Shown: piece after piece, positions 27,501 to 37,300 of the stretch
Layout: every line of letters starts with the position of its first letter
How positions within the stretch are numbered: position 1 is the stretch's first letter
Assembly (NCBI GenBank): GCA_902826615.1
Contig: CADEFN010000002.1
Coordinates: forward strand, 62,001 to 126,000
DNA: 64,000 nucleotides
DNA from: an uncultured Gemmatimonadota bacterium
GTDB taxonomy: Bacteria; Gemmatimonadota; Gemmatimonadetes; Gemmatimonadales; Gemmatimonadaceae
Reading direction: 5' to 3'
The notes under the pieces: model-generated
Told to the model about the DNA's origin: nothing
The model's input: the letters and a program-made list of their open reading frames with translations, nothing else
Databases searched by the model: none
Made by a program: the position numbers and the translations under genes

Positions 27501-27883
27501 AGACCGTCGCCATTCACATCGGCCATCGTCACCCCGGTTTTCCATCCCGGCGGCCCCGCCACGCCCGCTCGCTCCGTGATATCCTCGAACTGGTAGTTGC
27601 CCTTGTTCCGGTAGAGCCGGTTGGCGTCGAGGTTGGAGGAGAAATACAGGTCCTGCAGTCCGTCGTTGTCCACATCGCCAACGGCCACCCCACCGCCGTT
27701 GTAGTAGTACAGGTAGTTGATGATGTTGAACTCGGGGCGTTCGGGCAGGTCGTTGCGGAAGGTGATCCCGGTGGCCTCGGGCGCGAGCGACTCGAAGAGC
27801 GGGTTGGCCGGCGAGGCATCTGGAGTGCAGGCCATCACAAACGCCAGGCCCGCGACCAGCGTGTGGCGCGGCGACACTGTCAC
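24584..27883 (-). CDS. VCBS/FG-GAP and ASPIC/UnbV (CRTAC1-like) lipoprotein A
   Basis: 1,099 residues from a GTG at 27883, 7 bp after the upstream stop; the frame is open further but the lipobox FVMAC lies just inside this start. About 13 calcium-loop repeats of the form DxNxDGxxDLxV are visible (for example DVNGDGLVDLYV, DYDGDGDLDLFV). An ASPIC/UnbV domain sits between the two propeller halves (GARVTLTV ... FPTRGFQSSVDPRLHFGTG). The second half begins with FLDYNREPLMPHLLSTQGP. Such proteins are surface beta-propellers of unknown function, related to eukaryotic cartilage acidic protein 1. Its nearest partners are the haloperoxidase and lipoprotein B upstream. Confidence 0.9.
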   Translation of the reverse strand: MTVSPRHTLVAGLAFVMACTPDASPANPLFESLAPEATGITFRNDLPERPEFNIINYLYYYNGGGVAVGDVDNDGLQDLYFSSNLDANRLYRNKGNYQFEDITERAGVAGPPGWKTGVTMADVNGDGLVDLYVSAVRYLSMQGRNVLYVNRGDGTFADSTDAFGLSYAGYSTQAAFLDYDGDGDLDLYLLVHSTHNERGISPVDRARRDAPGRDRFYRNDGNRFTDVTEAAGLVDGVAGFGLGVVVTDYNNDGCPDLYVANDFQENDFLYRNTCQGSFTELITTATQHTSRFSMGVDAADFNNDGLTDLFVADMLPEREDILKTSASSEGFNLFDLRLRAGYHPQYPRNTLQLNRGNGRFSEIGYQAGVFASDWSWAPLFADLDNDGRKDLFVTNGILRRPNDLDYINYISAQDVQASLARGITDSTLSVLNKLPSVPLPNHAFRNEGNYRFRDHAAEWGLATKGFSNGAAWVDLNNSGALDLVVNAVNAPAGVYRNLGKARTGHHSLTVQLRGAGRNTFGVGARVTLTVAGETQMLEQFPTRGFQSSVDPRLHFGTGVATRADSLVILWPDRRQQVLHNVALNTVLTLWQDSAAAIKRAVVPPVSPLFTEVASQRGAAVRHLEEPFLDYNREPLMPHLLSTQGPALAVADVNGDGTDDIFVGGGKWQAGQVLTQGRDGRFTRTLQPALAADSLAEDVDATFFDADGDGDQDLFVVSGGNEFWGESEALRDRLYLNDGKGSLVRATQPIPGTQNGGTVAPGDYDGDGDLDLFVGNRVVARAYGRTPPSQLLRNEGGGRFSDVTAEVAPGLLSAGMVASALWMDIDADRALDLVLAGEWTPLRVLRQVQGRFVDATSAAGLDSTEGWWNVVRAADLNGDGQLDLIAGNLGLNSYLRATPNEPAQLFVNDYYATGTLKQILTFYKNGVSYPLVGRDELVKLMPPLRGRYPNYKDFGAATLKDILPPQELAGSQVLNARTFAHVVALHRGGGRFEVQPLPAEAQFAPVYAIVPDDFDGDGRTDLLLAGNAFGVPPVIGRHDAGQGLLLRGSREGAWVPMDMTTSGLLIQAEARRAQVVRDALGGRLVAITSSGGVLQLWRVR

Positions 27884-27890
27884 CGCGCGC

Positions 27891-29228
27891 CTAACGTTGT
27901 GCCACGGCGGCTGCGGCGCCGCCGAACTGCACCCGATCCGCGACCAGCACACCAACTCGGCGACCCTGCGTGCTCCCTTCGTCAATCGCCTGACGATAGT
28001 GGATCCCACCATACAGCCGGCTGATGGCGGCCTCTTCTGCTGCCGTCTTGAACGAAGTAAAGGACCGCACCGGCAGTCCGTACTCCACCTCGGTGGAATC
28101 AGCAAAGGCGAAAGTGTTTCCGAGATGTCTGGTGAGTACCTCCGCGGCCGCGTTGGAGATCACGCTGTGACCGCTCGTGTACTCGGGAAAAGGTGGCGTC
28201 TGCAACAGCGGCACCCACCCTTCATCGACATGTTTGTTGATGACTGTCTCTGGCCGCAGGACGTTGGTGGCGTACTTCATGTCCCACGCGCTGATGAACC
28301 CATCGGCAATTGCGACCGCGGTGTGGGCGAACAACGCAGCGGTTTGCACCAGTCCGGCCGCTGCCTGACGAGAGGCAATGCCCACGATTCCCATCCAGTG
28401 CCCGCCCGGGGTGATCTTCTTGGTGGCGAACATCGTATGCCCCTGCACATTCATCACGTAGGGATTGCAGTCCCAGAACGAGGCGATGGCCCGCTGCTCG
28501 TCGGTGAGGTTCTTTCCCGTTTCGTACACCTCCTTCACCTGCTGCATGAAGGGGCTGCTGGCCGCGGTGCTGAAGGGATGCGGTACGGCGGGCCTGAACT
28601 GCGACGCCGAGTCGAGGACGAAAGGCCGCAGCGTCCCCCAGTTGGGCTCCACGGCATCCATGTAGGCCGGTGGGGTGGGAATCCAGCGCCCCGCGCGATC
28701 CTCCACCGAATACTTGGGCATTCCGCGCGACTCCCGGAAGCCGTCCTTGCCGGCCCACTCGAGCACCCGCCGTGCCACCGTGTCCCCATATGCCAGCGAG
28801 GCCTCCACCACCGCGCGCGGCAGTCCGGTGCCTAACGCCTTGTCGCTCGCCGTGCGAATGGAGTCCATCCGGTCGCGCGAGAAGGTCAGCTCCCGCCCCA
28901 CGGAGAGAAAGGCATGCACCCCGGCTAGCGGCAGGGATACCTCCACTCCGACCGGCACTGGTGGCACATCACTCCACCCCCGGAGCTGCCCGGCCAGCGA
29001 CCGGAACGAGGAATCACCCTGCCGCAGGACTTCGAACGCCGCAATACTGCTGTAGGCATACACACGGCTCGCCTGCGGTGGGCTGAAGATGTCGTACACG
29101 ATCACCCCCGACAGCGCATGCATCGCCTGCCGGAGCGGCTCGCCGTCCGCGAGAGATGGCGCAGGTGCACGAGTGCCCGTACAGGCCACGAGGCCGATCA
29201 TCAACACCGCTCGAAGTGTGCGCATCAT
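27891..29228 (-). CDS. Vanadium-dependent haloperoxidase / PAP2-family lipoprotein
   Basis: 445 residues. The N-terminus ends in GLVAC, a lipobox. The three-part PAP2/vanadate pocket is present: KYATNVLRP (K-x6-RP), PEYTSGH (SGH) and SRLYGGIHYRQAID (SR-x5-H). Length and order match bacterial vanadium chloro/bromoperoxidase-like proteins rather than small PAP2 phosphatases. It may oxidise halides with hydrogen peroxide or act as a phosphatase; sequence alone does not decide. It is sandwiched between two VCBS/ASPIC lipoproteins and overlaps the upstream one by ATGA. Its stop codon TAG lies inside a CGTTAGGC octamer at 27889-27896. Confidence 0.88.
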   Translation of the reverse strand: MMRTLRAVLMIGLVACTGTRAPAPSLADGEPLRQAMHALSGVIVYDIFSPPQASRVYAYSSIAAFEVLRQGDSSFRSLAGQLRGWSDVPPVPVGVEVSLPLAGVHAFLSVGRELTFSRDRMDSIRTASDKALGTGLPRAVVEASLAYGDTVARRVLEWAGKDGFRESRGMPKYSVEDRAGRWIPTPPAYMDAVEPNWGTLRPFVLDSASQFRPAVPHPFSTAASSPFMQQVKEVYETGKNLTDEQRAIASFWDCNPYVMNVQGHTMFATKKITPGGHWMGIVGIASRQAAAGLVQTAALFAHTAVAIADGFISAWDMKYATNVLRPETVINKHVDEGWVPLLQTPPFPEYTSGHSVISNAAAEVLTRHLGNTFAFADSTEVEYGLPVRSFTSFKTAAEEAAISRLYGGIHYRQAIDEGSTQGRRVGVLVADRVQFGGAAAAVAQR

Positions 29229-32200
29229 CTCGAACCGCCTCGCGGGCGGTAGAAGAGGGGCCGGTCGTTGTTACGTGCCACCAGGTACAGGTCGCCGCGG
29301 GCCGTCCTGAGCCGGCGGATGTCTCGCACCTCACCCGGCACACGGAATCCGCTCCGCGTCGCCGGTTCAGCTACAAACTTCCCGTTGCCACTCCCCAGCA
29401 GCACCTGACCGTAACTCGCCGCCATCGGAGCCAGATCGGGTTTGAAGCCACCGAAGTTGCCGCCGAGGATCAGGTCCTGCTTGCCATCGCCATTCACATC
29501 GCCTGAGGCGATGCCGAACACTGGCGCCAGTTGTGCCTCACGCGGCAGCGGCTCGAGCGAAAAACTCCCATCGGCGTTCTGGCGCGCCAGCGAGGTGGCA
29601 AACAGATGCACCGTGTCCGCCTCCGCCCCGCTCAGATCGGGGAAGACGTCGGCCAGTGTCTGCGTGGCGTAGTCGCTGTAGTTGATGTAGCGCGCCTTGA
29701 GCGGCGGGATCGCGCGTATCAGGTCGTCGCGCAGGGGAAGCGGGTAGCTCTTCCCCGCCCAAAAGCTCGACACCAGCTGCAGATCGAAGCCATTCCCCAC
29801 GAAGTCCTTCACATGCATCGTCACCGGCTCGGTCGCGCTGGCCGAGAGCCGCTGGTTGAGCCCGAAATTGCCAAGCACGAAGTCGGTGCGCCCGTCGCCG
29901 GTAAAGTCGCCCGCGATGATGCGGTTCCACCAGCCGTGGCTCTTCTCGAGGCCGTTGGTGCTGGCTCGTGCCAGACGCCCACCGCCTTCATTCTTGTAGA
30001 CGGTGACCGGCATCCAGTCACCCACCACCACCAGGTCGGCACGTCCATCACCCGTGACGTCAGCCCACACGGCGTCGGTCACCATTCCCGCCTGCTGCAA
30101 CGCAGGAGCGAGTTTGTCGGTGGCGTCGCTGAACCGCCCCCGCCCGTCGTTCACCAGGAGCATCTGGCGCGGCTTGCGTCCGTATTTCCAGGGCACCACA
30201 CGCCCGCCGACAAAAAGATCCTGGTCACCATCGCCGTCATAATCGGCGGCCGCCACCTTTGAACCGGCAAGGGTCTCGTCAGGCAGGGCGCCGGCGGCCT
30301 TTGTGAACCCGCCGCGTCGATCGTTGAGATAGAGCCGGTCCTGCAGGGCGGGCGCTCCATCGGAGAATTCGTTGCCACCGCTCACCACGTAGAGGTCGGG
30401 TGCACGGTCGCCATTGGCATCAAAGAAGAGCGCCCCAACGTCCTCCGAGACCGAGTCGGCGTCGAATGCCGAACCACCGCCTGACGAGAAGCTCCCATCG
30501 CGCCGCTGAATCTGCAGCGAGCCAGGTTGACCCTTTGCGCCACCGATCCAGACGTCATCCAGCCCGTCTCCGTTCACGTCGGCAACGGCGACACCGGGTC
30601 CGTCGGTAGACACGAGACGCGGGATCAGCCGTTCACGATCGAAGTCGACAAAGTCGTTTTCCTGGTGCGCGAACGTCACCCCCGCTTGCCCCGTGACGTC
30701 AGTTAGCAGTGGCGTCACGGTGTTCAGCGTCGGCAAGGGTGCCTGCACCGCGGTACTCTGCCGAATCGTCAGACGCTGCCCGGTGGCCGTGCGTCCCAGC
30801 CGGGTGAGACGCCAATCGGGCCACCGCACGTGGATGGAGTCGACGCTATCGCGTGCCCCCATGCCAAAGACGAGCGCGTAGTCCACACTCGACTGAAAAC
30901 CGCGCGTGGGCTGCAATTCCTGCATCAACCGCTCGGTGCCGGAGAACAGGGTGACCCGTGCGCCAACCGCGCCCGTGTTCTGGCCTTCGCCCACAAGCGT
31001 GAGCTGCAACGGACGGTTTGCCGGCTGCAGCGTGCGCACATTGTTGCGATAGACAAAGGCCTCATCGTTGACGTTGTTCACGACAAGGTCCAGGGCCCCG
31101 TCCCCATCCAGGTCACCGTACGCCGCCCCATTGGAGAAACTCGGCGTGTCGAGTCCCCACGCCTTCGCGTCGCTGGCAAAAGTCAGATCGCCGCGATTGC
31201 GAAACATGTAGTTGGGGATGCGTGTGGACGACATCGCGTCGACCAGACGCAGATAGTCCACCTTCTTGCCCACAAACACCGACTCGGCTGCCGCCTGGTT
31301 GGCAATCGAGTTGATGTAGTCCTGTGACGTCACGTCCTTTGCCAGTCCGTTGGTGACAAAGACGTCCTTGTACCCATCGAGGTCGAAGTCGGCCATCAGC
31401 GCACTCCAGCTCCAGTCGGTGCGCGCGACGCCGGCCATCTGCCCGATATCGCTGAAGGTGCCGTCCTGATTGTTGAGCTGCAGCATGTTGCGCATGAACT
31501 GCGCGTGATAGCCGTTCTGCACCTTGGCCTGATACACATCCCACCCCTCAAACGACGACGTGCTCCTCAATCGGAACTCGTCCTCGGGAAGCATGTCGGT
31601 GGTGTAGATGTCGGGCCAGCCGTCGTTATTCACGTCGGCAATGTCGAGCCCCATCGAGAAGTAGCTGGTGTACGGAAAACGAGCCGCGAGGGACTCGGTG
31701 AAGCCCCCATTGCCATTGTTGAGATAGAGGTAGTCGCGCTCGAAGAAGTCGTTGGACACGTAGATGTCCGGCCAGCCGTCACGATTCACGTCACCCACCA
31801 CCACACCCAGGGCAAAGCCGATCTCCGGGCCGTAGATCCCCGCCGCCGCACTCACATCCACAAAACGGCCGGCATCGTTCCGGTAGAGTTTGTCGCCACC
31901 GGTGGGGTGCCGCATCGTACGCGTGTTGCGCAGCCCGAAGCTGCTCACCGCCCGAGGCGAGTTGTTGATCAGAAAGAGATCGAGGTCGCCATCGCGATCG
32001 TAGTCCGTGAAGGCGGCATGGGTCGAGAAGCCGCCATCCATCAGGCCATACGCGTCCGCTTCCTCGCTGAAGGTGGGCACCCCTTCGGAGTTCACCCCCT
32101 GGTTGATGAAGAGCTGGTTCGCGCGCTTGACCTTGGCGTCGTTGCCGGCATGACACACATACACGTCCAGGCGCCCATCGCCATTTACATCCGCCATCGT

Positions 32201-32587
32201 CACACCCGTCGTCCAGGCGCCATTGTCCTTCATGCGCGCGGCGTCGGTAACATCGGCGAAGCGGAAGCTCCCCTTGTTGAGGTAGACTCGTGGCCCACCC
32301 TCGTTGGCCGTCAGCACCAGCTCGGGTAGTGAGTCGCCCGTCAGGTCACCGATCGCCACACCGCCACCGTTGTAGTGGTTGCGATAGGTAAAGACGTTCA
32401 CCTCGCGAGTGTCGGTCACCGGGTTGGAAAACACGACCCCGGTGTACGCCGATGGCATACGCGTGAACAGCTGCTCGCCAGCGGGAGGTGCGCTCACCGC
32501 TGCGTCCGACCCACCCTTTTCTCCGGGGCCGCAAGCGCTGACCAGCAGCATGCCGATGGGGGCCAACAGGCGCCGACGCAGAGTCAT
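29225..32587 (-). CDS. VCBS/FG-GAP and ASPIC/UnbV (CRTAC1-like) lipoprotein B
   Basis: 1,120 residues from the ATG at 32587, chosen because it gives a signal sequence ending in LLVSAC; an upstream in-frame start exists 27 bp before. The architecture matches lipoprotein A: an N-terminal set of calcium loops (DVNGDGRLDVYV, DYDRDGDLDLFL, DVNRDGWPDIYV), a central ASPIC/UnbV domain (GARVTLFSG ... PTRGFQSSVDYALVFGMG), then a second set starting FVDFDRERLIPRLVSTDGP. About 13 such loops again. A and B are therefore paralogues. It is the first gene after the SusCD terminator and overlaps the haloperoxidase by 4 bp. Confidence 0.9.
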   Translation of the reverse strand: MTLRRRLLAPIGMLLVSACGPGEKGGSDAAVSAPPAGEQLFTRMPSAYTGVVFSNPVTDTREVNVFTYRNHYNGGGVAIGDLTGDSLPELVLTANEGGPRVYLNKGSFRFADVTDAARMKDNGAWTTGVTMADVNGDGRLDVYVCHAGNDAKVKRANQLFINQGVNSEGVPTFSEEADAYGLMDGGFSTHAAFTDYDRDGDLDLFLINNSPRAVSSFGLRNTRTMRHPTGGDKLYRNDAGRFVDVSAAAGIYGPEIGFALGVVVGDVNRDGWPDIYVSNDFFERDYLYLNNGNGGFTESLAARFPYTSYFSMGLDIADVNNDGWPDIYTTDMLPEDEFRLRSTSSFEGWDVYQAKVQNGYHAQFMRNMLQLNNQDGTFSDIGQMAGVARTDWSWSALMADFDLDGYKDVFVTNGLAKDVTSQDYINSIANQAAAESVFVGKKVDYLRLVDAMSSTRIPNYMFRNRGDLTFASDAKAWGLDTPSFSNGAAYGDLDGDGALDLVVNNVNDEAFVYRNNVRTLQPANRPLQLTLVGEGQNTGAVGARVTLFSGTERLMQELQPTRGFQSSVDYALVFGMGARDSVDSIHVRWPDWRLTRLGRTATGQRLTIRQSTAVQAPLPTLNTVTPLLTDVTGQAGVTFAHQENDFVDFDRERLIPRLVSTDGPGVAVADVNGDGLDDVWIGGAKGQPGSLQIQRRDGSFSSGGGSAFDADSVSEDVGALFFDANGDRAPDLYVVSGGNEFSDGAPALQDRLYLNDRRGGFTKAAGALPDETLAGSKVAAADYDGDGDQDLFVGGRVVPWKYGRKPRQMLLVNDGRGRFSDATDKLAPALQQAGMVTDAVWADVTGDGRADLVVVGDWMPVTVYKNEGGGRLARASTNGLEKSHGWWNRIIAGDFTGDGRTDFVLGNFGLNQRLSASATEPVTMHVKDFVGNGFDLQLVSSFWAGKSYPLPLRDDLIRAIPPLKARYINYSDYATQTLADVFPDLSGAEADTVHLFATSLARQNADGSFSLEPLPREAQLAPVFGIASGDVNGDGKQDLILGGNFGGFKPDLAPMAASYGQVLLGSGNGKFVAEPATRSGFRVPGEVRDIRRLRTARGDLYLVARNNDRPLFYRPRGGSR

Positions 32588-32649
32588 TCTGAAAGTTAGC
32601 GACTCGGGACTCAACCTTCACCCACACCAATTCCCTGACAACCGGTGCC

Positions 32650-32688
32650 GAAAAGAGAACGCCTGCCTCCGTGAAGGAGGCAGGCGTT
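32650..32688 (-). terminator. Strong terminator between SusD and VCBS lipoprotein B
   Basis: A perfect 13-bp stem with a 5-nt loop spans 32658-32688. On the minus strand it is followed by CTCTTTTC, so it ends or attenuates the SusC-SusD transcript about 31 bp after the SusD stop. The downstream VCBS-haloperoxidase genes would then be expressed at a lower level or from their own promoter. Confidence 0.85.
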
Positions 32689-32719
32689 TCTGTTGATGAA
32701 CCGTCTTCAGCTGCGGAGC

Positions 32720-34270
32720 TTAGTAGCCCGGGTTTTGACGCAGCTGAGGATTGATTTCAATCTGGGCCTGCGGAATCGGGAAGAGCACCTTGTGAGCGCC
32801 AGACGCCGCCTTGAACGCCCAGGCACGCGACGTGAATTCACCGTACCGCACGAGATCCTGGCGCCGCTTGGCCTCGCCCACCAGCTCAAACAGTCGCTCG
32901 TTGCGAATCGCGGTGCGGGCCTGCGCCTGCGTCAGCGATGTCGCGAGGGCCGGCATCGAGACACGCGCACGAACACGGTTGACCTCGGCAATTGCTGCCG
33001 CCGTTTGGCCCTGTTCATTCAGCGCTTCGGCCTTGATGAGGTACATCTCCGAAAGCCGATAGAACGGGTAGTCATTTCCGTTGTCCCCGCCGACTTTCGC
33101 CGGATCGGGACGGAACTTGGCGATGCGTGCCCCTTCGCCTTCCGAGGCCTGCGTGGCGTCACGAATCTCGAGCGTGAAAACCAGCGGATTGCCGGCGCGA
33201 TCATTGATCGGCTGGCCGGTGATGAGGTCTTTCTGCGGCCCAACCAGGAACACATTCTTGCGATCGTCCGTGTTATCGAAGGTATTCACGATATCAGCAA
33301 GCGTCGCAAAACCATTCCAGCCGCCGTTCGCCATGGAGTTGTAGTGTGTATACCGCATGGCGATCGACAAGCCGAGTCCATCCTGCGCCACGTGGCGCGC
33401 CACAAAGATGTTCTCGCGAGAGTTGCGGTTGGAGGTGTTGAAGTTATTCCGCCAATCGGCTTCGAGCGCATAGTTACCGGAGCTGATCACGCGATCCGCC
33501 GCAGAGACCGCCTGGGCCCACTGGGCAGCGCCCTTCGTCACACCGCCCGTGGTAACGGATCCCGAGAACACCTCAGCATTCAGATACAGGGCAGCGAGGA
33601 TCGCGTCGACCGCGCCACGCGTGACCCGTCCATACTCCCCTGCCGGCCTGGTCGCAGGCAGAATGGCGCGTGCCGCCGTGAGCTCGGTCTCTACGAACTT
33701 GTAGACTTCGGCGCGTGTGTTGTTGGGCCGCGCCGCGACTTCGGTCGTCGTGACAATCGGCACATTGCCGAAGAGGTCGAGCAGCGCGAAGTAATACCAC
33801 GCACGCAATGCTTTGACCTCGGCCTCAACGATGTTCTTGTTTGGCACATTGACGCTGGCCAGGGCGCCGATGACCGCATTCGCGCGCGACACGCCGGCGA
33901 AGAGATCGTTGTACATCCCGGTCACGTCGTCCAGTCCCATGGGGCTGTTCGCGGTCCAGGTGTGGCGGTGCATCTCCAGCCACCGACCGTTGTCAAACCA
34001 GTCACCGCCGCGTGTCGGGACGATGTTCTCGTCTGACGTCACCTGCGACATGTTGTACCAGCCCCACATCATGCTGCGCAGCGAGGAATACACCGACGCA
34101 ACGCCGGCGAGCACTTCGCCTTCGTTCTGGTAGAAATTATCTGGCGTGATGGCGCTGACCGGGACCTCGGTGAGGTCCGTGCAGCCTTGCACGGTGAATG
34201 CTGCGCCGGGGGCCAGCAGCAAAACTGCCAGCCGCGCTCCCGTGAGCTTTCTCAAGAATGGCTTCCGCAT
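32720..34270 (-). CDS. SusD/RagB-family outer-membrane lipoprotein (second pair)
   Basis: 516 residues. The signal sequence ends in TVQGC (lipobox). Canonical RagB/SusD features are present: ITPDNFYQNEGEVLAG, EVKALRAWYYFALLDLFGNVPIVT, the YPFYRLSEMYLIKAEALNEQG segment and a C-terminal FPIPQAQIEINPQLRQNPGY. These are the helix bundles that contact SusC and the C-terminal lid. It lies 77 bp downstream of its SusC with a hairpin between, and is followed by a strong terminator. The ligand is unknown; the locus context with LacI and a glycosidase favours a carbohydrate. Confidence 0.95.
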   Translation of the reverse strand: MRKPFLRKLTGARLAVLLLAPGAAFTVQGCTDLTEVPVSAITPDNFYQNEGEVLAGVASVYSSLRSMMWGWYNMSQVTSDENIVPTRGGDWFDNGRWLEMHRHTWTANSPMGLDDVTGMYNDLFAGVSRANAVIGALASVNVPNKNIVEAEVKALRAWYYFALLDLFGNVPIVTTTEVAARPNNTRAEVYKFVETELTAARAILPATRPAGEYGRVTRGAVDAILAALYLNAEVFSGSVTTGGVTKGAAQWAQAVSAADRVISSGNYALEADWRNNFNTSNRNSRENIFVARHVAQDGLGLSIAMRYTHYNSMANGGWNGFATLADIVNTFDNTDDRKNVFLVGPQKDLITGQPINDRAGNPLVFTLEIRDATQASEGEGARIAKFRPDPAKVGGDNGNDYPFYRLSEMYLIKAEALNEQGQTAAAIAEVNRVRARVSMPALATSLTQAQARTAIRNERLFELVGEAKRRQDLVRYGEFTSRAWAFKAASGAHKVLFPIPQAQIEINPQLRQNPGY

Positions 34271-34317
34271 ACGCTTCGGGTGCCTGGGTTGAAGATTCGT
34301 GAGTTTATCCGAAGGGC

Positions 34318-34334
34318 CACCGGCGGCGCCGGTG
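34318..34334 (-). other. Intercistronic hairpin between SusC and SusD
   Basis: CACCGGC and GCCGGTG pair as a 7-bp stem around a 3-nt loop in the 77-bp gap between the SusC stop and the SusD start. No T-tract follows. It may set the SusC to SusD ratio by mRNA processing; this is inference. Confidence 0.45.
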
Positions 34335-34347
34335 ACCCTGACCGGAC

Positions 34348-37300
34348 TTAGAACGTGAAGCGGAACCCGCCCGTGAAGTTCCGGGCGCGGGGGTACGTCA
34401 GGTAATCGACGCCACGAGAAGCCAAGCCGGCGTCGACAAACACTTCCGGGTCATAGCCGGTGTACGGCGTGAAGAGGAGGAGGTTGTCGCCGGAGAGGAA
34501 GGCACGCGCTGAGGCACCGCGCATCACGTTCCCGGGGAGACGGAAGGTGTAACCGACGGTGATGTTCTGGAGGCGGAAGAACGAGCCGTCTTCGATCCAG
34601 CGCGACGAGTAGATGGCCGGCTCGGACAGCGCGTCCTTCTCGCTCAGTGCCGACTTGAGCAAGTTGCGATTGGTCAGCACGTTGGCCTTGTTGGCGTACA
34701 CCAGGGCCGTGTTGTTGAACACGTCGCGACCCTGCTCGGCGCGCCACAGCCAGCTGGCGTCGAACTTCTTCCAGTTGGCATTGCTGCGCAGACCAAGCGA
34801 GAACGACGGGTTGGCGTTGCCGATGATGGTGAAGTCATCGCCACCCGGGGTGGTTGTCACACCGGAACGTACGCGGCTCGTTTCGCGGCCCTGGGCGTCA
34901 CGGGTCACGGTGTACTTGGCAAACTCCTGCTTGCCGGCCGCATTCACACCCACGAACTGCGGGCCGAAGAAGGTGCCGAGGGGCTGGCCGGGGATGATAC
35001 GCTGCGCGTTCTGACCCGACTGACCCTGACCGGACACACTCGACGTCGTGATGAAGTTACGACCACCGAGATCTTCGACTTCGTTCCGCTCGACGGCCAG
35101 CACAAGGCCGGCGCCCAGCGAGAACTCACCCTTGTTGAAGACGTTGCCTTCGATGGTGGCTTCGAGTCCGCTGTTCTTCAGGCTGCCGACGTTTTCCAGT
35201 CGGGTGGAGACCAGCGCCGGCTGCGGCACGGAGACGGTGAGCAGCAGGTCTTCGGTGCTCTTCTGGTAGTACTCGATGGTACCCGAGAAGCGGTTCGACG
35301 CGAAGGCGTAGTCAATGGCGACGCTGGTCTGCGCGGTCTGCTCCCACTTGAGGTTCGGGTTGGCATTGCGGGTGGGGACCACGCCCGTCACCACCGTGTT
35401 GCCGAACGGATAACGCGCCCCGTTGTTTGGCTCGAGCAGGATGAGCGACGAGTACGGCGCCACCGCCTGGTTACCCTGGATGCCGTAACCGGCACGGAGT
35501 CGCAGGTCGGAGAAGGGCGTCTTGCCCTTCATGAAGCCTTCTTCCGACAAACGCCACGAAGCGGACACGGCGGGGAACATCGCCCACTTGTTGCCAGCGC
35601 CGAAACGCGACGAGCCGTCGCGACGGAGCACGCCGGTCAGGAAGTACTTGTTCTTGATGCCGTAGTTGGCGCGGCCGAAGAACGACACCAGCCGGCTCTC
35701 TTCCTGGAACGAGAAGGGCGGCGTGAGATCGCCACCACCACCGAGGTTGTTGAACGAGAAGAGGTCGGTGGTGAAGTTGCGGCCTTCGGCGCCGAACTCG
35801 CCGTTGTCGAACTTGGCGAATTCGTAACCACCCACCACTTCGAACTCATCACCGGGGATAAAGCTGGGAAGCTTGGGTGCCCAGGTGAGCACGCTCTGCA
35901 GGTTGACGTTCGAGAGGTTGCGCTCGACCTGGCGGGCTCGGCCACCGAACTCGGCGCCCACCGGGCTCTGACGAGGCAGATACGTCTGACGAAGGCTGCC
36001 AGATCGATCGGTACCCAGGTTGAGCTGGGCCGTCAGCGACGGCAGCAGGCTGTACGAAACCTGAATGTTTCCGAGGTAGCGGTTGGTCTGCGCCTCATCC
36101 AGGACCTGGTTGGCCATGGCGACCGGGTTACGCGCCGACTGACGACCGGTACCAAGTTCGTAGAAACTGGAGATCCCGTTTGCCGTCTGGTAGATCGGGC
36201 GCGTCGGGTTGAAGATGAGCATGTTGGCCAGCACGCCGCCTTCGAAGCCGCCGGTGTTTTCGAACGGCATGTAGTCGTTGTCCATCCGCGACGTCGTGAG
36301 GTTCACTCCAATGCGGAGCTTGCCGCCGGCGAGAGCCTCATGGTTGGCGTTCAGTCGCGCCTGGTAGCGCTTGAAGCCGTTGGAGATGACCACGCCCTGC
36401 TGGTCCTGATAGTTCACCGAGGCGCGGTACGTGGTGTTCTGCGTGCCACCGGAGAACGAGAGGTTGTGATTCTGGGTGAAACCGGTGCGCATCAGCGCAT
36501 CTTCCCAGTCGGTGTCGGCATTGCCGAGGTCACCAAGGCGGCTGGCCGGGAGGGCGCCAGCGGTGATCTGCTGCTGGATGAAGTTGCGATACTCGGAGCC
36601 CGTGAGCACCTCGAGGCTGTTGGCCGTTTTGGCGGCCGCACCGAACACTTCGTACTCCATCTGCGACGTCCCACTGCGACCCTTGCGGGTCTCGATGAGC
36701 ACCACACCGTTTGCGCCACGTGCCCCGTAGATCGCAGTCGCGGAGGCATCCTTCAGGACGGAAATCGAAGCGATGTCGCTCGGGTTCAGCAGATTGAGCG
36801 GGCTGCGGGCCAGTGCCGCGCCACCGCCGATGCCGATGCCGGTGGCTTCGGTCTGGTCGTTCTGGATCGGCACGCCGTCAATGACGTAGAGCGGCTCGTT
36901 GCTCGCGCTGATCGAGGTGCCGCCGCGAATGCGGATCTGCGCACCGGCGCCAGGCTCACCACTGTTGAGGGTGAGGTTCACACCGGCCACGCGGCCGGCC
37001 AGCAATCCGTTCGCGTTGTTGATCACACCGACATTCGCTTCCTGCGCGTCGATGGCGGCGACCGCACCAGTGATGGCTTCCTTTCGCTGGGTGCCATACC
37101 CGGTCACAACAACGGCCGTGAGGTTTGCCGCCACGGCCGCAATGCTGATGTTCACGTTCGTGCTACCACCAGCCGTCACGTTGACTTCGGTGGTGACCGG
37201 GCGATACCCCAGGCGGGATACCTTGAGGCGTTGAAGGCCGGCCGGCACGTCGCTCAGCAGGAACCCGCCATCGATACGACTTTGCGTACCGCGCTGGGTG

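Noticed and set aside
24584-32587. Tandem DNA repeats or CRISPR-like periodicity in the VCBS genes
   Set aside because: The periodicity is from protein calcium-loop repeats with variable spacing and codons; there are no exact repeats with unique spacers.
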